Assembly (NCBI RefSeq): GCF_963422355.1
Contig: NC_085103.1
Span: forward strand, 1,386,231-1,450,230
DNA from: Corticium candelabrum
Lineage: Eukaryota; Porifera; Homoscleromorpha; Homosclerophorida; Plakinidae
Direction of reading: 5' to 3'
Length of the DNA: 64,000 nucleotides
In this document: positions 36,430 through 50,500 of the stretch, one piece after another
Layout of the letters: every line of letters starts with the position of its first letter
Numbering within the stretch: position 1 is the stretch's first letter
Position numbers and translations under genes: made by a program
Notes under the pieces: generated by a model
Told to the model about the DNA's origin: nothing
Database searches by the model: none
Seen by the model: only the letters and a program-made list of their open reading frames with translations

Positions 36430-36700
36430 AGTCAGTTACCAAACGTTACATAACACTGCTGTCTGTCACCTCTTTGCCCGGTTTCACTTCCATCTCTTTG
36501 AATTTAGCGCTAGACGGCATCATCGTCACTCTTTGCTTTCTTCCTCACTACAGTTTCCTCTTCACTTTCATTGCTCAGCCAAGTCGATTTCTTCGCTCTC
36601 AAATACTTCTTCGACTTCTGCTTCTCGTCTTCCTCGTCTTTCTTCAGCAGCCTAGCCGCTCTCCTCGTACATTGCATTCGCTCTCCTCCCTATTTAGCAC
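36430..36700 (-). pseudogene. Possible N-terminal exon of the helicase pseudogene
   Basis: A minus-strand frame reads LLKKDEEDEKQKSKKYLR, then KKSTWLSNESEEE, and stops at a TAG. The charged, lysine/glutamate-rich character and position fit the N-terminal part of PRP2-type helicases, but no motif proves it. Confidence 0.4.
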
Positions 36701-36799
36701 GTACAACTTCTTTGCTACAAATTTCACGCCTAACATGTGTACGTACATGTAACGTACATGTACGTTTATGTTGTGTACAGTACGTAGCCTGGAAGTATC

Positions 36800-38980
36800 C
36801 GTAACTCCTTGACGGCTAGGCATAACCAATACTAAGCATGCAGCGCAGACGTCAAATCAATATCAATTGACTGGGTGAGTTTAGGACAATGACTACAGTA
36901 CGTGTACAGTCAAGTCACTTCTAGCGAACACCTTGTTTGCTATGGATTGTCACAATGGTACAGGCGGTTGTAGACTAAGATGCAGAGAGTGGTGGTAGAT
37001 ATCAAAAAGGGAAGAGTTTGGATAAGCGAGCGACGGTCTGGAAGTTCGAGACTAGGGCATGTCTTGCAAATGACAAAAAAGGGATCACGATGTGTGTTCG
37101 TACAAACGAGTTTTTGAACGTGACGATCAGCAGCCCTCCAAGTACATGAAACAATCTAGGACATGTACAAGAGATACTGCCCAGTAAGGGAAAAACCAAA
37201 GTATCATTTTAATCTCTCTCTATGCCTCACAACACTATTTTCATATGTTGCTGTTGCTGGCTTGTTGAAATTACCTGATTTCACTGAGTTTTCTTTCCAA
37301 GTAACTGTACCAAATCACGTACACTTCAGGTAAGTATAGGTTATAGACTGCTGGCGAGTGTATAAACGAAATACACCCCGCTCCGCCCGCGAGTGCTAAC
37401 GAGCTGGGCGTAGCGGGGTGTATTCGTTTATGCACTTGCCAGAAGGTCTATAACGGGGTTGTAGCACCCAGCTGAGGCGTTGATATCCTTGCACAAACAA
37501 TTCACATCTTGATAAACCAGTAGCCCCAGGCAGTTATACGGCCCGATTAATTGACCTTTCAATATGTAGCGGAAGTGGGATATGTCAATTATTGTAAGCG
37601 AATACTGGACAATGATTGACCTGTAGTCTCACAGCTGCAAAGATTAGTCTCTGGTACATGTTCTTTGCTTGTTCGTGTTATTACAGGTCAATAACATAAA
37701 TTTTTTTACGCTGTAGAGTACTGGGCCAAGTGGCATGAGCTATCTGAAGATCACATTTGTACTGTAACAAGTAAAATCCGTGCTATTGCTGATTGACAAA
37801 GGTATGTTTAAAGGTTGCAAATCAGTAAAAAATTGGTCTTTCCAGAGGTTGAAAATGGTTGACATGGCAACTATCAGTATTTTTCTGCAGCATATCTATG
37901 CAAAAATTCCTTTCAATTTCCTTAACATTTAATTACCCCGGGCGTTGACGTCATTGGATGAAGTGTCCACTAGAGGTGTCTGGACATGGGATGTCTCAAT
38001 AAGGGAGATTTGTGCGTAAATCTACTCTGAGCACTTCCGCGGTTGCTCAGTTTTCAAAGCTGCAGAGAGCATGTGATGACTGCAGATCATGCCTACAGTG
38101 CATCTAGCTAGATCGCAGGACACAATCTAGTCTGAGCTGTTCGTGCCGCTTAAATTTGATTGAACGCAGTTGTAATTACCAATTGTAGGTTTGGGGAACA
38201 GCGGAAACATGCAGATCTATATACCCTTGCATATAAGTGGGCGTACATGTAAGTTCTTTAGCATTCTGGTGTCTTGAATCCTGAACCTTGAAAGCCGTCC
38301 ATTTCACGTAGCAATTCAAACGTTGTCTTTATGCTAAGCAAAGAAACTCTAAAAGGAAAAATGGGACTGTTTCTGTGCTATATTACGCTGAAATGAAAGT
38401 GTCTTCTGCTGTCTATTTGTTGTTTGTTAGGACAGTAGTATCACTCTCATGCATATAGTGAGAGGATTGAATGGACAATTGAGCCTATACATTATAACAT
38501 GATTTAAAGGATTGGTGGCATGTGAAGAGACGAGAAAACATCAGTAAAAAGCGAACTTTGTCAGAATGTCTATACCAAACATTCTACAGGGTGTGACGTC
38601 AAAGCTTGACGGCTATCATGCGCTTAACCTGGACAATTTCACTTTATGAATTAGATATGTATGGAATATTATGAACTAGAGAATGATTTTCTGAACGACA
38701 ACATAAAATTTTACTGCTGGCAACTACAGTAATATCCGTGTATTGCTCAGAATCAGTAAACTGAAATTCTTGTCTAATATCATCCATTGACCTGCACAGT
38801 CTGTGTTACATTTTTTGTAACCCTTACGTTTAAAGAAGAGAGAAGAAAAACAGATACCTGGTCTCGGCATTATTGAAGACTTACTACAACTACTACTACT
38901 AGTAGCACCGCGCTGAGCTACTCAATACATCACATACAATCGCAACTTTTAAACAAACATCTATCAAGTTCGAAGATTGA
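36800..38980. other. Intergenic, 3' flank of the EGF-CCP gene
   Basis: No gene seen. From about 37.9 kb the sequence is related to 54.7-56.07 kb (shared tracts such as TCATTGGA...GTGTCC and CTACTCAATACATCACA), so it belongs to the segmental duplication. It holds the hairpin at 37340-37454. Confidence 0.6.
37340..37454. repeat. 115-bp hairpin (foldback MITE-like)
   Basis: Arms of about 47 bases starting GTTATAGAC pair almost fully (ATAAACGAA, TACACCCCGCT). A GC-rich loop of about 20 bases lies between them. It is probably a small inverted-repeat element. Confidence 0.8.
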
Positions 38981-38988
38981 GTGACAAG

Positions 38989-39460
38989 TCATTTTTCTTC
39001 CGTGTCGGGAAAGTTGGTCAGCTTATTAATAATCGTGAATTTTTTGACTCCTGTATCGATTAGAAACGTTACCCAGTATTCCTCTGGACCCAACGGAGAT
39101 GTCAGTGTTGCCACTTTAGAATTTCCATTGTATAGCTCTGCAGTCCCTTGTCCTCTACTAAAATCTGCACTATAGGCATTAACATAGTGTCTGTATATGC
39201 CAGACTCACTTCCTTCATTAACTAAAAATGAAAATTATGTATTATATTATGATACAATGTACATCATATAACATCGCTTTTCTTACTTGTAATCGATTCA
39301 GGCCCAAATCGACTAGTGTCGTCGATATCCAAGGTGACGCTCGAATTTCCGGACTGGAACTCTCTCTCGAAGTAACTGATTCGACGGCCGTCAGGGAGTC
39401 TTAAGTAGGCATCGAGATCACGAGGCTCCTCTCCCCATGTGACCACAATCTTCCAGGTAC
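38989..39460 (-). CDS. Last two exons: DUF2135/YfaP-like C-terminal domain
   Basis: Exons 39460-39287 (174 bases) and 39221-38989 (to TGA). Key pieces are VTWGEEPRDLDAYLRLPDG, LDIDDTSRFGPESIT, YRHYVNAYS and a final LIDTGVKKFTIINKL. This W-G-x-x-P-x-D-L-D...D-D-x-x-x-x-G-P-E layout is that of DUF2135 (YfaP) beta-sandwich domains, known mostly from bacteria and scattered eukaryotes. Its function is unknown. Confidence 0.8.
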
Positions 39461-41472
39461 CTGATCACATTCCAACGTGTCATAAATATAAATATGACTA
39501 AAACTTAGTTGGAATTTTTGACCTGATTTCAGTATTTTAACGAGTATGATATCTGCTAAGTCTTTTCCGATATCGCTATTCACAGTGATCTCTTTATTAT
39601 TAGAAACATATCCATCTGCTGATGCGTTTAGTATGAAATTAAGGCCGGGAACATTACGGAAGGAGAAGAAGCCGTTGCTATTTGTTGTCTTCAATTGACT
39701 TCCCAGCATAACGCGCGCTCTCCTAATAGCCAAGCCATCCGAACCATCTATTACGCGTCCCTCAACAGTATAAGTGTCGCCACTACAGGTACGACCATCC
39801 CCGAAGAATCCGGGTTTGCAAGAGCACTGATAACTGCCGATCGTATTTTTGCATAATCCTTTTACCTTGTCACAATCGTGGCCTTTAGAGCACTCGTTAA
39901 TATCTGGAAAACATTTTATAATGACGTATACGTATTACGCAGCAACTATTTCATTACTACTTATTATGTAGTAACACAGTGACGGAACCGGGTTTTTCAA
40001 ACAGCTTTGAACTTGAGGCAGTGTTGGATCCCAGCGGAACCCTAGCCTCACCTTTCTTGAACAGGCCGCTGTTCTAGACACATGCATAGGTGTACTGGTA
40101 CCAAGATGTACTGGTACCAAGATAGCATGCATCGTGCATGCTCTACGGCGTTACGGATGCGGATAATTTCGTCTTCCTACCAACAGCCATATGTGCCTAG
40201 GTCGTCGCTGGAACCCCAAATTTGGAGATGCTTGCTACTAGGGTTTAACTTTTATGAGAACAGTGTAGCATATAAGAATCAACACCTACCAATATTGGAG
40301 AGGCCATGTATGCATCGCCAGACTGTAGCGTGGCATATGGGCTAGGTCGGGCTATAGCCCATCATTTGTAGGCGTGGTGGCACCCTTTGGCTGGTAGAGC
40401 TCTCCAGGTGTAGGGTGGACCATCTCTTTTGTGCATGAAAGAGCCCTAAATGCATTAATTTAATTGAAAAAATCCCTAATTTGTTTAGTCACTTGAACTA
40501 ATCCGTTTCCGGAAGTGCCGTTTTCAAAAGTTGGCTAGGCGAAGGCTCACCTGGCCCACCCTGCTTTGCCGGTCCTGCGCCTTGACACACGAAATCGTTA
40601 ATCTGATCTGTAATAAAATATAAAATACTCTAGTTTGCACCTTTGCGCAAGGTTTACTTTAGTGATGTCAAAATGATGACATGGCATCACTCAAACCCAG
40701 ATGAGCGTTGCAGGACGCTTCCACCAGAAGCAGACGGCTCTTTCATTCCCATCGGACGTTGATCTTCAACTCATTGGTTTGTCATGCACAATTTATGCCC
40801 AAACCAACAGTAACAGCATTTAGAAAGCGTTTCATCCTGAAACCGAAAAAAAAATTTGCAATAGGGTGTTGAACGCTGTTTTAGAGCATGGCGTTTTGGC
40901 GAGAGGCAAAGCCATTATTGCCTGGTTGAGGTAAAAACGGACAGGTATACAGGCAAAGAGACAGACAGACAGACAGACAGACTATCTTTAGCTTATCCAT
41001 GAAATGGAGAGATTATCTCCAAGTCTCTGAGGTTGGTGGATTTGCTGCATCAAAAAGGGAAAAACCGACTATCTTTAATATGGAACAATAAAATGGATAC
41101 CTTTGGCAATATTACCAACTGCACTCCACTAGTGTTTGAGCCTTTCGACCTTAGGGGTGGCGAGCTCAGAAGTTTCTTCAGGAGTCGTCTGAGTTATTTG
41201 TCAATGAAATGAGCAAAAACGACCTACTTCAAAGCTTTCTGAAGACAGTGCTCCTCAGTTGCTCTTCAGCGTTGCAATGCTAAAATAATTGCAACAAAAC
41301 CCAGTAGACTCTCTAGTTGTGGAAATGTAGAGTTTGAGTCGTATCCTAAGCAGCTTTTAGCTATATCCTTTAGTGTTTGGTTTGCTGCCTTGGTGTTTGC
41401 TGGACTGCTATGGCGGACAGCCAGCTAAACATACAGACATACAAACAGACAGACAAATATACATGCATAGAC

Positions 41473-41503
<31 letters not shown>

Positions 41504-41553
41504 AACATACATAGTACATGAGTACATACATGCAGTCAGACAGCCAAACATGA

Positions 41554-41585
<32 letters not shown>

Positions 41586-44500
41586 GGACGGACGGACGGA
41601 CGGACGGATAGACAGAAAGACTGACAAAGGGGCAAGTGGAAGACAGGCAGGCAAGAAGGCAAGTAGACAGGCAAACAGACAGTCAGCTAGTCAGGCAGAA
41701 ACACACACGGCTGAGCAGACCCCTGCCCAATGCGTTCTATGCGTCGCCTTGGTGTGTTTAGTTGTCACACGGGACGCCTGCCTGCCCACACCCACGCTCA
41801 CCTTAAGCCAGCCAAAACAATTACCAGACGCTGTCGGACAGGCGTATGGAGCAGCTTTGATATAGATATAGAGATTCCAATTATTATATTAGTCATTCTT
41901 TCAGTTAATTAGGTTAAATAGAGCCAACCTTTGCACAAGAGAGATTTGCCAGACCACCTTCCCTTCGGATTACACTTTCGCTTTTGTGAGCCACTTGAAC
42001 GGGCAAAACCATATAAGCAGGAGAACGAGACCACGCTCCCACAACCCGTATCCAATGACGATAATCTTCCATGAATTGGAGCCGACAAATTGGAACAATG
42101 AAGTAACTCACAAGAAACGCCGTTCAGAGTGTAGCATTTTTTGCATGAGCATTTATAACTCCCGTCGGTGTTAGAGCAGGCACCATTGGCGGTGTCACAT
42201 TTATGTGTCTTCTCCTTGCACTCGTTGACATCTAGATCCAAAAACGCAAAAAATGAAAAGACACGAATTTTGCTTTGGTACACTGCCGACCTGCACACTC
42301 AGGCTCCTTTCCACTCCATGAGCCATCCCGTGTACATATTCTCAAACTGACTCCCTTTAGCCGATATCCAGAGGTACACGAATAGGCTACCCTGGAACCA
42401 CACACTGTCCCATCCCCGCTTATTGCCCCATTAGACGGCGCTGTAAGATTTTCGCAAGTAATTGGAGAGCAAGACCTGCCGTCGCCATTATAGCATGGTT
42501 CACACGAGCAAGTATATCCGCCTGGTGTGTTATCGCAAAGTCCCCCCCTTTGAGCACAATTATGAGAGCCTTCGGTGCACTCATTAATATCTACATTATA
42601 AATTCACATTGTTACCTTTTAATCAGATTATATTTACTGTGTTGTTTAATACCACTGCAGAACGATATGGTTCCAGACCACAGTGAGTTTATGCCGCATC
42701 GTCTCGAGGAGGATCCATGTAACCGATACCCGACGTTGCATGCAAATGCCACATTATCCCCACAGAGACTAGAGTTACTTGCAATGCTTCCATGTTCTGG
42801 AGAAACCAAACTAAGACAAGTCGTACCTACATAAATTTACTCTAATGACAGAGTGCGCTAAGCATGTAGTGGACCCGCGCTTACGCGTGCAGGTCGTCCC
42901 GCTGCCACTGTAGCATGGATTACAAGTGCAAGCAAATGATCCTATCCCGTTGATGCACTCGGCATTAGAATCGCAGTCGTGCGTGCCCTCCGCACACTCG
43001 TCGACGTCTGAAATCCAACAGCCGTAAATGACGCAAACTAACACGCGTTAAACCTTCTTCTCTACCTGAACACTGGGGTTGCTCTCCATTCCACGAACCG
43101 TCTTCCTGACACGTTCTTACTTGGTCACCATTCAGACGGTATCCAGCGTCGCATCCATACGCAACCGTCGCAGAACATGTCGTGTCGCTGCTGTTTATTG
43201 TTCCATTGGACGGCGACAAAAGACTCTCACACTCGATTCTCACGCACGATCTGCCATCACCCTCATAACACTTTACACACGAGCAATTAAAGCCTCCCAC
43301 AGTGTTAGTACAAGATCCCACTGTTTCAGCACAATTGTGAGACCCCTCTCTACACTCATTGACATCTACAGCATCAATTGAATTTAACGCAATGACGAAA
43401 TCGTTTATAATAGGTTATACCGTTGCAAACTGGTTGCGTTCCAGACCACAGTGAGTTTATGTCGCATTGCCTCGAGGAGGATCCCGACAAGCGATAGCCA
43501 TCGTTACAAGCAAACGTCACATTTTCTCCACACAAATTCGTCTCACCAGAAATGCTCCCATTCTCTAGAGGCTCCAAAACAGCACACGACGTCCCTAAGA
43601 ATGTATAAACTCTTTGGAAACTATAAAGGATGATGACGTGAGACGTAACTCTGCTTACGCGTGCAATTAATGCCGTCTCCGCTGTAGCAAGCATGACAAG
43701 TGCAAGTGAATGATCCGACCGTGTTGTTGCACTCAGCGTTGGAATCGCAATTGTCCGTACCTTGTACACATTCATCGATATCTGCAATTTAAATTCAGTT
43801 TAAGAGAGCAATCATTCAATCGACGACGTGATTAATTGCATTCCCACAATTATTCGACTGTACCATTGCAGACCGGTTTTGTTCCAGACCAGAGCGAGTC
43901 CTTGCCGCATTGCAGAGAAGACGATCCGACCAAACGATAGCCTACCTCGCATTCAAACGTCGAGTTCTTTCCGCACATATTAGAACTGCTAGCAGTAAGC
44001 CTTCCGGCCGTTGGAGGCACCGGAACAGGACAGCTCAATCCTGCAAATATATTCTAATTCGCTATATGTCCACAGCAAGGCTCAGACTTCGTACGTGTGC
44101 ATGTCGTTCCGTTACCACTGTAGCATGGGTTGCATTTACACTGGAAGGATCCGCGCGTGTTGATGCAAACAGCATTAGAGTCACAGTTATCCGTCTCCGT
44201 CGCACACTCATCTACGTCTGCAATGTAAAAATGACAAGTATACAAAATATTCCTTCATCGTTACGATGTCTTACCGCTACAGACTGCAGGGGAACCGGTC
44301 CATCTGCCGTCTGTCTGACACTCACGAAAAGTTGATCCAGATAAAGTAAATCCGTTGTTGCAAGAAAATGTTATTATGTCTTCAAAAGAATTTCCGCTGC
44401 CGGTTTTGGAACCATCCGCTGGTGTAGTAAGATTGCTACATGATATTTCTGTAATCAGTGGAAAATCGTTAAACATATTTAGAGCAAATACACTATGAAG

Positions 44501-47500
44501 ATTGACTATACACTCACCGCAATCTGGCACGACGGGTCTAAGGAAATTTTTGTTGCATCTTTGAGATTGATCTTGGTATGATAAGATTGCTGAACATGCA
44601 TATTTTTTATCTCCATCATGCGCGCAGCCGATCAGTACACAGTGCTTGTACGCTTTCTCTGGATCGGTGTAACTGTGAGCTTCAGCAAATGGTCCTTTCG
44701 GATCAATAATAACTTCGCAAAATTTTTCGACCGTTTCTCTGCGATCCAACAGTTGATCGCAATAGGATACATGGATGAGCTTACCACAAGTTTCGCTCGG
44801 GCTTAAGAGTAGTCTGTCCTTGCCCTGTGCAGTCCAGTTGGTACCAAACGTGAGATAGTTAGAGACAGACATAGCGGACGTAGAACCGTCTACGTTACTG
44901 ACTGGCAGCGACTTTCCATTGGTCAGCATGAGGTCGTCCTCTGGGTTGCCATTGCAGTTACCACACAAGCCGCAAGTTTTATTAATAAATGATCTTGGAA
45001 TAGATACAACTATTTGATGTTGACCAATCACTGATATCCTGACATCTATGCTTGCCAAAACGATCTCAACTATGTCTTCCATTAGTTCAGTGAACAAGAG
45101 AATTCGAGAACCGTCGGCTCCATAATTTGATGATGGCCAACTTAAAAGACTATCGTTCATATAGACTTTGGTTTCTTTGTAAGAAAGAAGAGCTTTAACC
45201 ACGCCGAGCTGACGTGTACGAATAGCAATGCCTTTTGTCCAAGTAGTACGGATGCCATTTGGAAAAGGACAGTCATTCTCAATGTGGATATCAAACAAGC
45301 CATCAGTGCAGTCACGTGCCAAAACGTATTCGCAAGAACCTTGAAATTTGTGCAATAAGCAGTCGAACGTTGTAAATTTCTGCTTTTTTCCATTGACCGA
45401 GGCTAGCGGGCTGCTGAAAACGGTGCACGTAGAGTATTGTTGGCTGCAAGAGGTGCCGTCCCCACCACATACGCCGCAGGCATCGACGATTGACCTGAAT
45501 GCGATCACTCCTTCGGCTAAGCATTGCTTCTCGTAATCTTCAGCCGCACTGCAGGCACAATCGCTGTGTTTCTCTTTCTTACAGTTGCAGAAATCAGACA
45601 TGCAGGCATCAAAACTTTCTGTCGGATTGACGAAGGAATGACATGCTGAGTAGGGACCTGCTGTCTCCTGGATGAAATTGCAGTATTTGGCAGCAGCAGC
45701 TTGCAGCAAAGTGTTGTTTTTGCAAGCGTGGACACTGCCAGAAATGCGATCAAAATTCGTTTCACCTGTATACCAACAATATATCAATAAGATGTAGTAA
45801 CTATTTCGTTGATGCAAAGAGTATAAATTCACGAATATATTTTGGATGCTTTAAGTCCGAAACAGAAAGAGGAAACAAAGACCATTTGCATGGTCGTTGT
45901 TATGTCACATTCGCTCTGTTGATTGGATAAATTTCAAAACATTATACAAAAGCAACTCTTTTTCTAATCAAGCCACTAGAATTTCAAACAAAGTGATAGG
46001 TAAACCAATTGACGGACAATAACGTTAAGAGTCATTTATCATTTTTCTTTTTATTCTGCTTGTAATTATAGCTCTCTCTCTCTTTGTGTAGAGGCAGCTT
46101 TCTAACGAGATGTTATACTCTGGTTTCTTTAGATTTAGAAACAATCCGCATATAAAATCTAAATTTTTTTCAATTTTTACCTTATTTTGTAGTCTGGTTT
46201 AATAAATTTACTAATTATTTCTTCAAAAGCTTTTCTATAACTCTAAAACGTACAGTAATATCAGTTATGGTATTCCAGTACCTCTTTTTACGGTATTTAG
46301 GATAGACTCTCTTTCTTGGTACAATCGTAGAAGACATTGACTGTTTCTTATCGCCTCTGGTCATGAAGTAGGGTGTTTATGTTTTTATACAACTGTATTA
46401 TCTACCTTCCTTCTCGATGACTAGTAATATTTTTGTGTGCGTTTCATGCAGATTAGAATTTTTGAGCAGATATCCTCCCTTGACCCATTTACAAGTAAAA
46501 CGGCCATTATAGAATATTGCGTTCTACTTGATCGATCACTCGGATGGGTTTGGTTCTTCAATGGTGTCCGAGCACTGCCTGTCGTCATGGGAGTATTGGG
46601 TAGGCCATTGTGCTTTCAGCTTGCTAAAGAAGCGGGTCCCATCAAAGAGCCCATTCCAGACATCTGTTATATCTTTTTTGAATGTTGAGTTAAGACGTCA
46701 TTTTTCATTCGTACTTCCACGACGATGTGCCCATTAGTGATTGACATCGGGCTATATCAAGAAGGAATACTTTATTGATTGAACGCGATCCACTGCTCAT
46801 CCGAATAGTTGCTCCTTATTAGTCAGCTTTTGCAACAGCTGCCAGGATGCCGTGTCCACCGCTTCTATGATGTGATGATAAAATGATGATCATTCTACTC
46901 CTGAATATAGGTTATTTCCATTTGTGGATACCCTAATTCTCTGGGGGTGTTTGTGGTCACGAGCCAGCAGAGCGAGTTGGAATTTGACCTCGTGAATGAG
47001 TGCATTTCTTGAAGTTTTGGGCGCATGTATGACAAGATGCTAGAAGATGTGGTGGTCCTCTAATGATACTCTGTCAGCTTAGAAAATGTTGGCCTATCAC
47101 ACGTTTTAGAACAGTTGGAGAAACATCCATTTACATCTACACAGATTGCATTGTGGACCACCAACGACCCAGTACTGTATCAAGTGAGAACATGGGTTAG
47201 AGAAGGCTGGCCACTAAAAGTAGCAGAAGATGTGCGACCATATAAGATAAGGAGTCAAGAACTGTCTGTGGAGGCTGACTGTGTAGTTTGGGGAATCATG
47301 GTTGTGATACCACTTGCATGTCGCACGCTGATCTTGACAGACCTTCATCATCCCCATTATGAAACTGCTATTGTTGAAGGATTGGCAAGGTTTATGTTTT
47401 GGTGGCCAAGCGTTAACGTAGAGGTGGAACAGCTGATCAGGAAATGTGAAATATGCCAAATTATCCGCCCCAACCCTCCCTCAGCGCCGTTACTCCCAAG

Positions 47501-50500
47501 GCAGTGTCCAAAAACCATGGTCAAGAGTACACATGGACTATGCAGGACAGTTGTTAGGGTCGATGTTTCTAGTAAGAGTGGATGCACACTCGAAGTGGAT
47601 TGAGGTTTACAACACAAGGCATGCGTCTACAGGTTTTCTGACGCTACTTAAACTGTAAAAAGCTTTTGTTCAACAGACTCCCAGACGTTAGTCTAGGATA
47701 ACGGGCTTCTTTTACCAGCAGTGTGTTCACAGTTTATGAGGCAAAATGGCATCCAACATATCAAAATTGCACCATATCGCCCAACTTCCAATGGTCTAGC
47801 AGAACGTTCCATCTAGAAATTCAAGGCTGGAGTGAAGAAAATGATAGTAGATACTTTGGAAGAGCGAATTAGTCGTTTTTATTGTTTGCATACCGAACAA
47901 AACCACACAACACCACGAGAGTATCTCCAGCCGAACTCTTCATTGGACGGAAACTCAAGACTCGCCTGGACTTGGTCAAACCAGGGTTAGAGGAACGGGT
48001 GATGCGAAAGGAAGGCCATGATCGAACGGCGTGGGATAAGAGTTTTACAAGCGGGAGATACCGTTTATGCTCGGAATCATAAGGAGGGAGCCGCCTGGAA
48101 TGCTGCCAACATAGTGGAGGCGACAAGGCCATTGTAATTTACATATCAATGGCCAGAACAGAGGATATAATACGTAATCATCAGGATCAAATCCAGCACA
48201 GAGAACCGCAACTGCTGAGCAAAACAGGAGGCAAAGTAGGAACCCTTGGGCAAGGAACCGAGTCATACAAACATGATGTAGAAGCACCACCTCCTCCACA
48301 ATCTGCTAAACGACCCCAAACAGAAACCATTCAAGCAGATGATCAACTAACCGAAACAGCTGGGAAGGACAACTCCGACGATGAACAGACTGGACTTGTA
48401 GTAGTGACTATAGCTGGGGGAAGGATTGTAGTAGATTGGAGAGATAGGTTACGTAGTAACTTAATCCGGGGTAGAACATTGTTCCCGGATGCGGTAGATT
48501 AGTGGCGCGAGCATCAGAAATAAATGCTGAGTTGTGTTCACTGCAATACAAATCACGTTTAATAGGACACAATTTTCTATAACACTACCGTCAGGAAACT
48601 AATATCAGTGCAATCTAATATAGAAAGCGTTTCGATAACTAAACTTTCTTACTATTCCTAAATTTTTTAAACGTTCTCATCAGAAAATTATTCTAAAAAG
48701 GTTGAAAGGTTCTCTATGGCACAGAGTTACTGAAATCCATCCTCAGGCAAATGTTCGTATCGCTTTTGCACTTCCATATTTTGGTTTTCTGTCTTTGTTT
48801 TGTGATACTTGAATCCACTACACCAGAGTCTTGTGTACTCCAGAGACTGTTATGGTGTACACCAGTGACTTCGTGAGGTATGCTACCGTTTATGCCATAA
48901 AGACGAGACAGAGAAATCTTCGTCATACACTAGTAGCACCGAGTGGTGCCTATCACTCCAATCATCGAGCCAGATCCCATATTAAAGTCCAGAAAAATCA
49001 TGTAACCTTTGGTACTATCTTTACAGGCTTACCTGCTCGTGTAGCACCAGTAGAAAATTTTGCTTAGCAATTGATTGGAGACGATCTTCCTATGCCTGTT
49101 TTTGTCGATCAACGAATGACCAGCAGGAACAAATTATAACCAAAGAGCACGACTTCTCAAAAAATGAAAAATTGTCAAAACGTTTGAACTGGCTGTGTTG
49201 GATAATTTTGAATTCAATCACAATTTCTACAGGTTTCTATTTGTTCCAAGATTACCCCGGTGATTGCCCGTGCAAACGGAATGTGCAGAAAATTACTTTA
49301 AATGGTCAACACACCCTCAATTCATTTTGTTGCTGGCTACGACATGATGTGGTTCCCATTTTTCGTATTTATGTTCAAACAAGCATATCAGCCGCATGAA
49401 TGGCGATCTATTAGAAAGGTAGATACCCAGCTTATCCGCTATTCGGAGAGTGCGGAATCTTAGCTGTCCATGGCAACTAAACAACCAAACATGTACAACT
49501 AACGAACTTGATTCGAGATATAACTCATTTGACGCATCAAAGTACTTGTTCTTGTGACTTTGTGTTCTATTCCAGCAACTATCACGATTCAATGAACAAT
49601 ACGAAGGCAGTTACCGTTTAGGGAGACCAACTTGCGGGATCAAATGCAGATGAATCCCTCTGTCTATATCCCTACTTCAAAATAGGAGGTGATTAGTACA
49701 CCAAAATAGACCACTGACGTCACAATGACATCGTGTCGTGTTTTGGCCTTTCAAATTATATATTTCAAATTATATTATATATATATATATATATATAGAA
49801 TGAGGAGAAATGATAAAAACAATAGAAATGAAGAAGCACTAAAGTGCTAGCTTTGGTTAGCAAACAGTTGCTGCAGGCGTACTGGCACCTGCCAATTAAC
49901 ACGAAGAGCGTGAGGAGGGGGCTGGACACATTGAATGGCACATGGGATGGTCGAAATCTGGACCAAACTAATTCATCGATAACAGCGAGCACGTCTTCTG
50001 CATTTCAATCGCCATGAGGCCGTTCATGGTCAGTTTATAGTCCACAGCGTTACTACTGGAACTATAGAGCATGTGAGCAGAGGCTGACACGTTTCACATA
50101 GTAGGCGCCTTTACAAACCTACAGACGTGTTTGGCGTATTACACGCCGGTATACATTGGATCGAAAGCCGACTTACACAGATGAGCGGGCGGCTCGTCTA
50201 ACCCGCCCCCCCCCCCCAACTCAGGCTGTCAGCTTAAGGGCTTCCTCAATCGTGCAATGTGAGTGGGTTGCGGTCTCGAGATGATAGAGTAGCACAGTGA
50301 TAGCCAAAATAATATAGTAGGTTTACTGCCTAGAGCGATCGATTGCAAGGCACAGAGCGTGCATGAGATTGAAATGCATGTGAATGTTACGCTTTCTAGA
50401 GTCTGTTCTTTTTTAAACAGGTAACGCCGTACTAATCGCTTGCTTGCATGTGCTATATAGTCTAGGGAGGAGGAGTCAATCGCGACAGTCTGGTTTTCGA

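Noticed and set aside
41370..41674. Minus frames rich in Cys-Leu-Ser-Val near 41.4-41.7 kb
   Set aside because: Low-complexity translation of GACA/GACGG repeats within intron 12.
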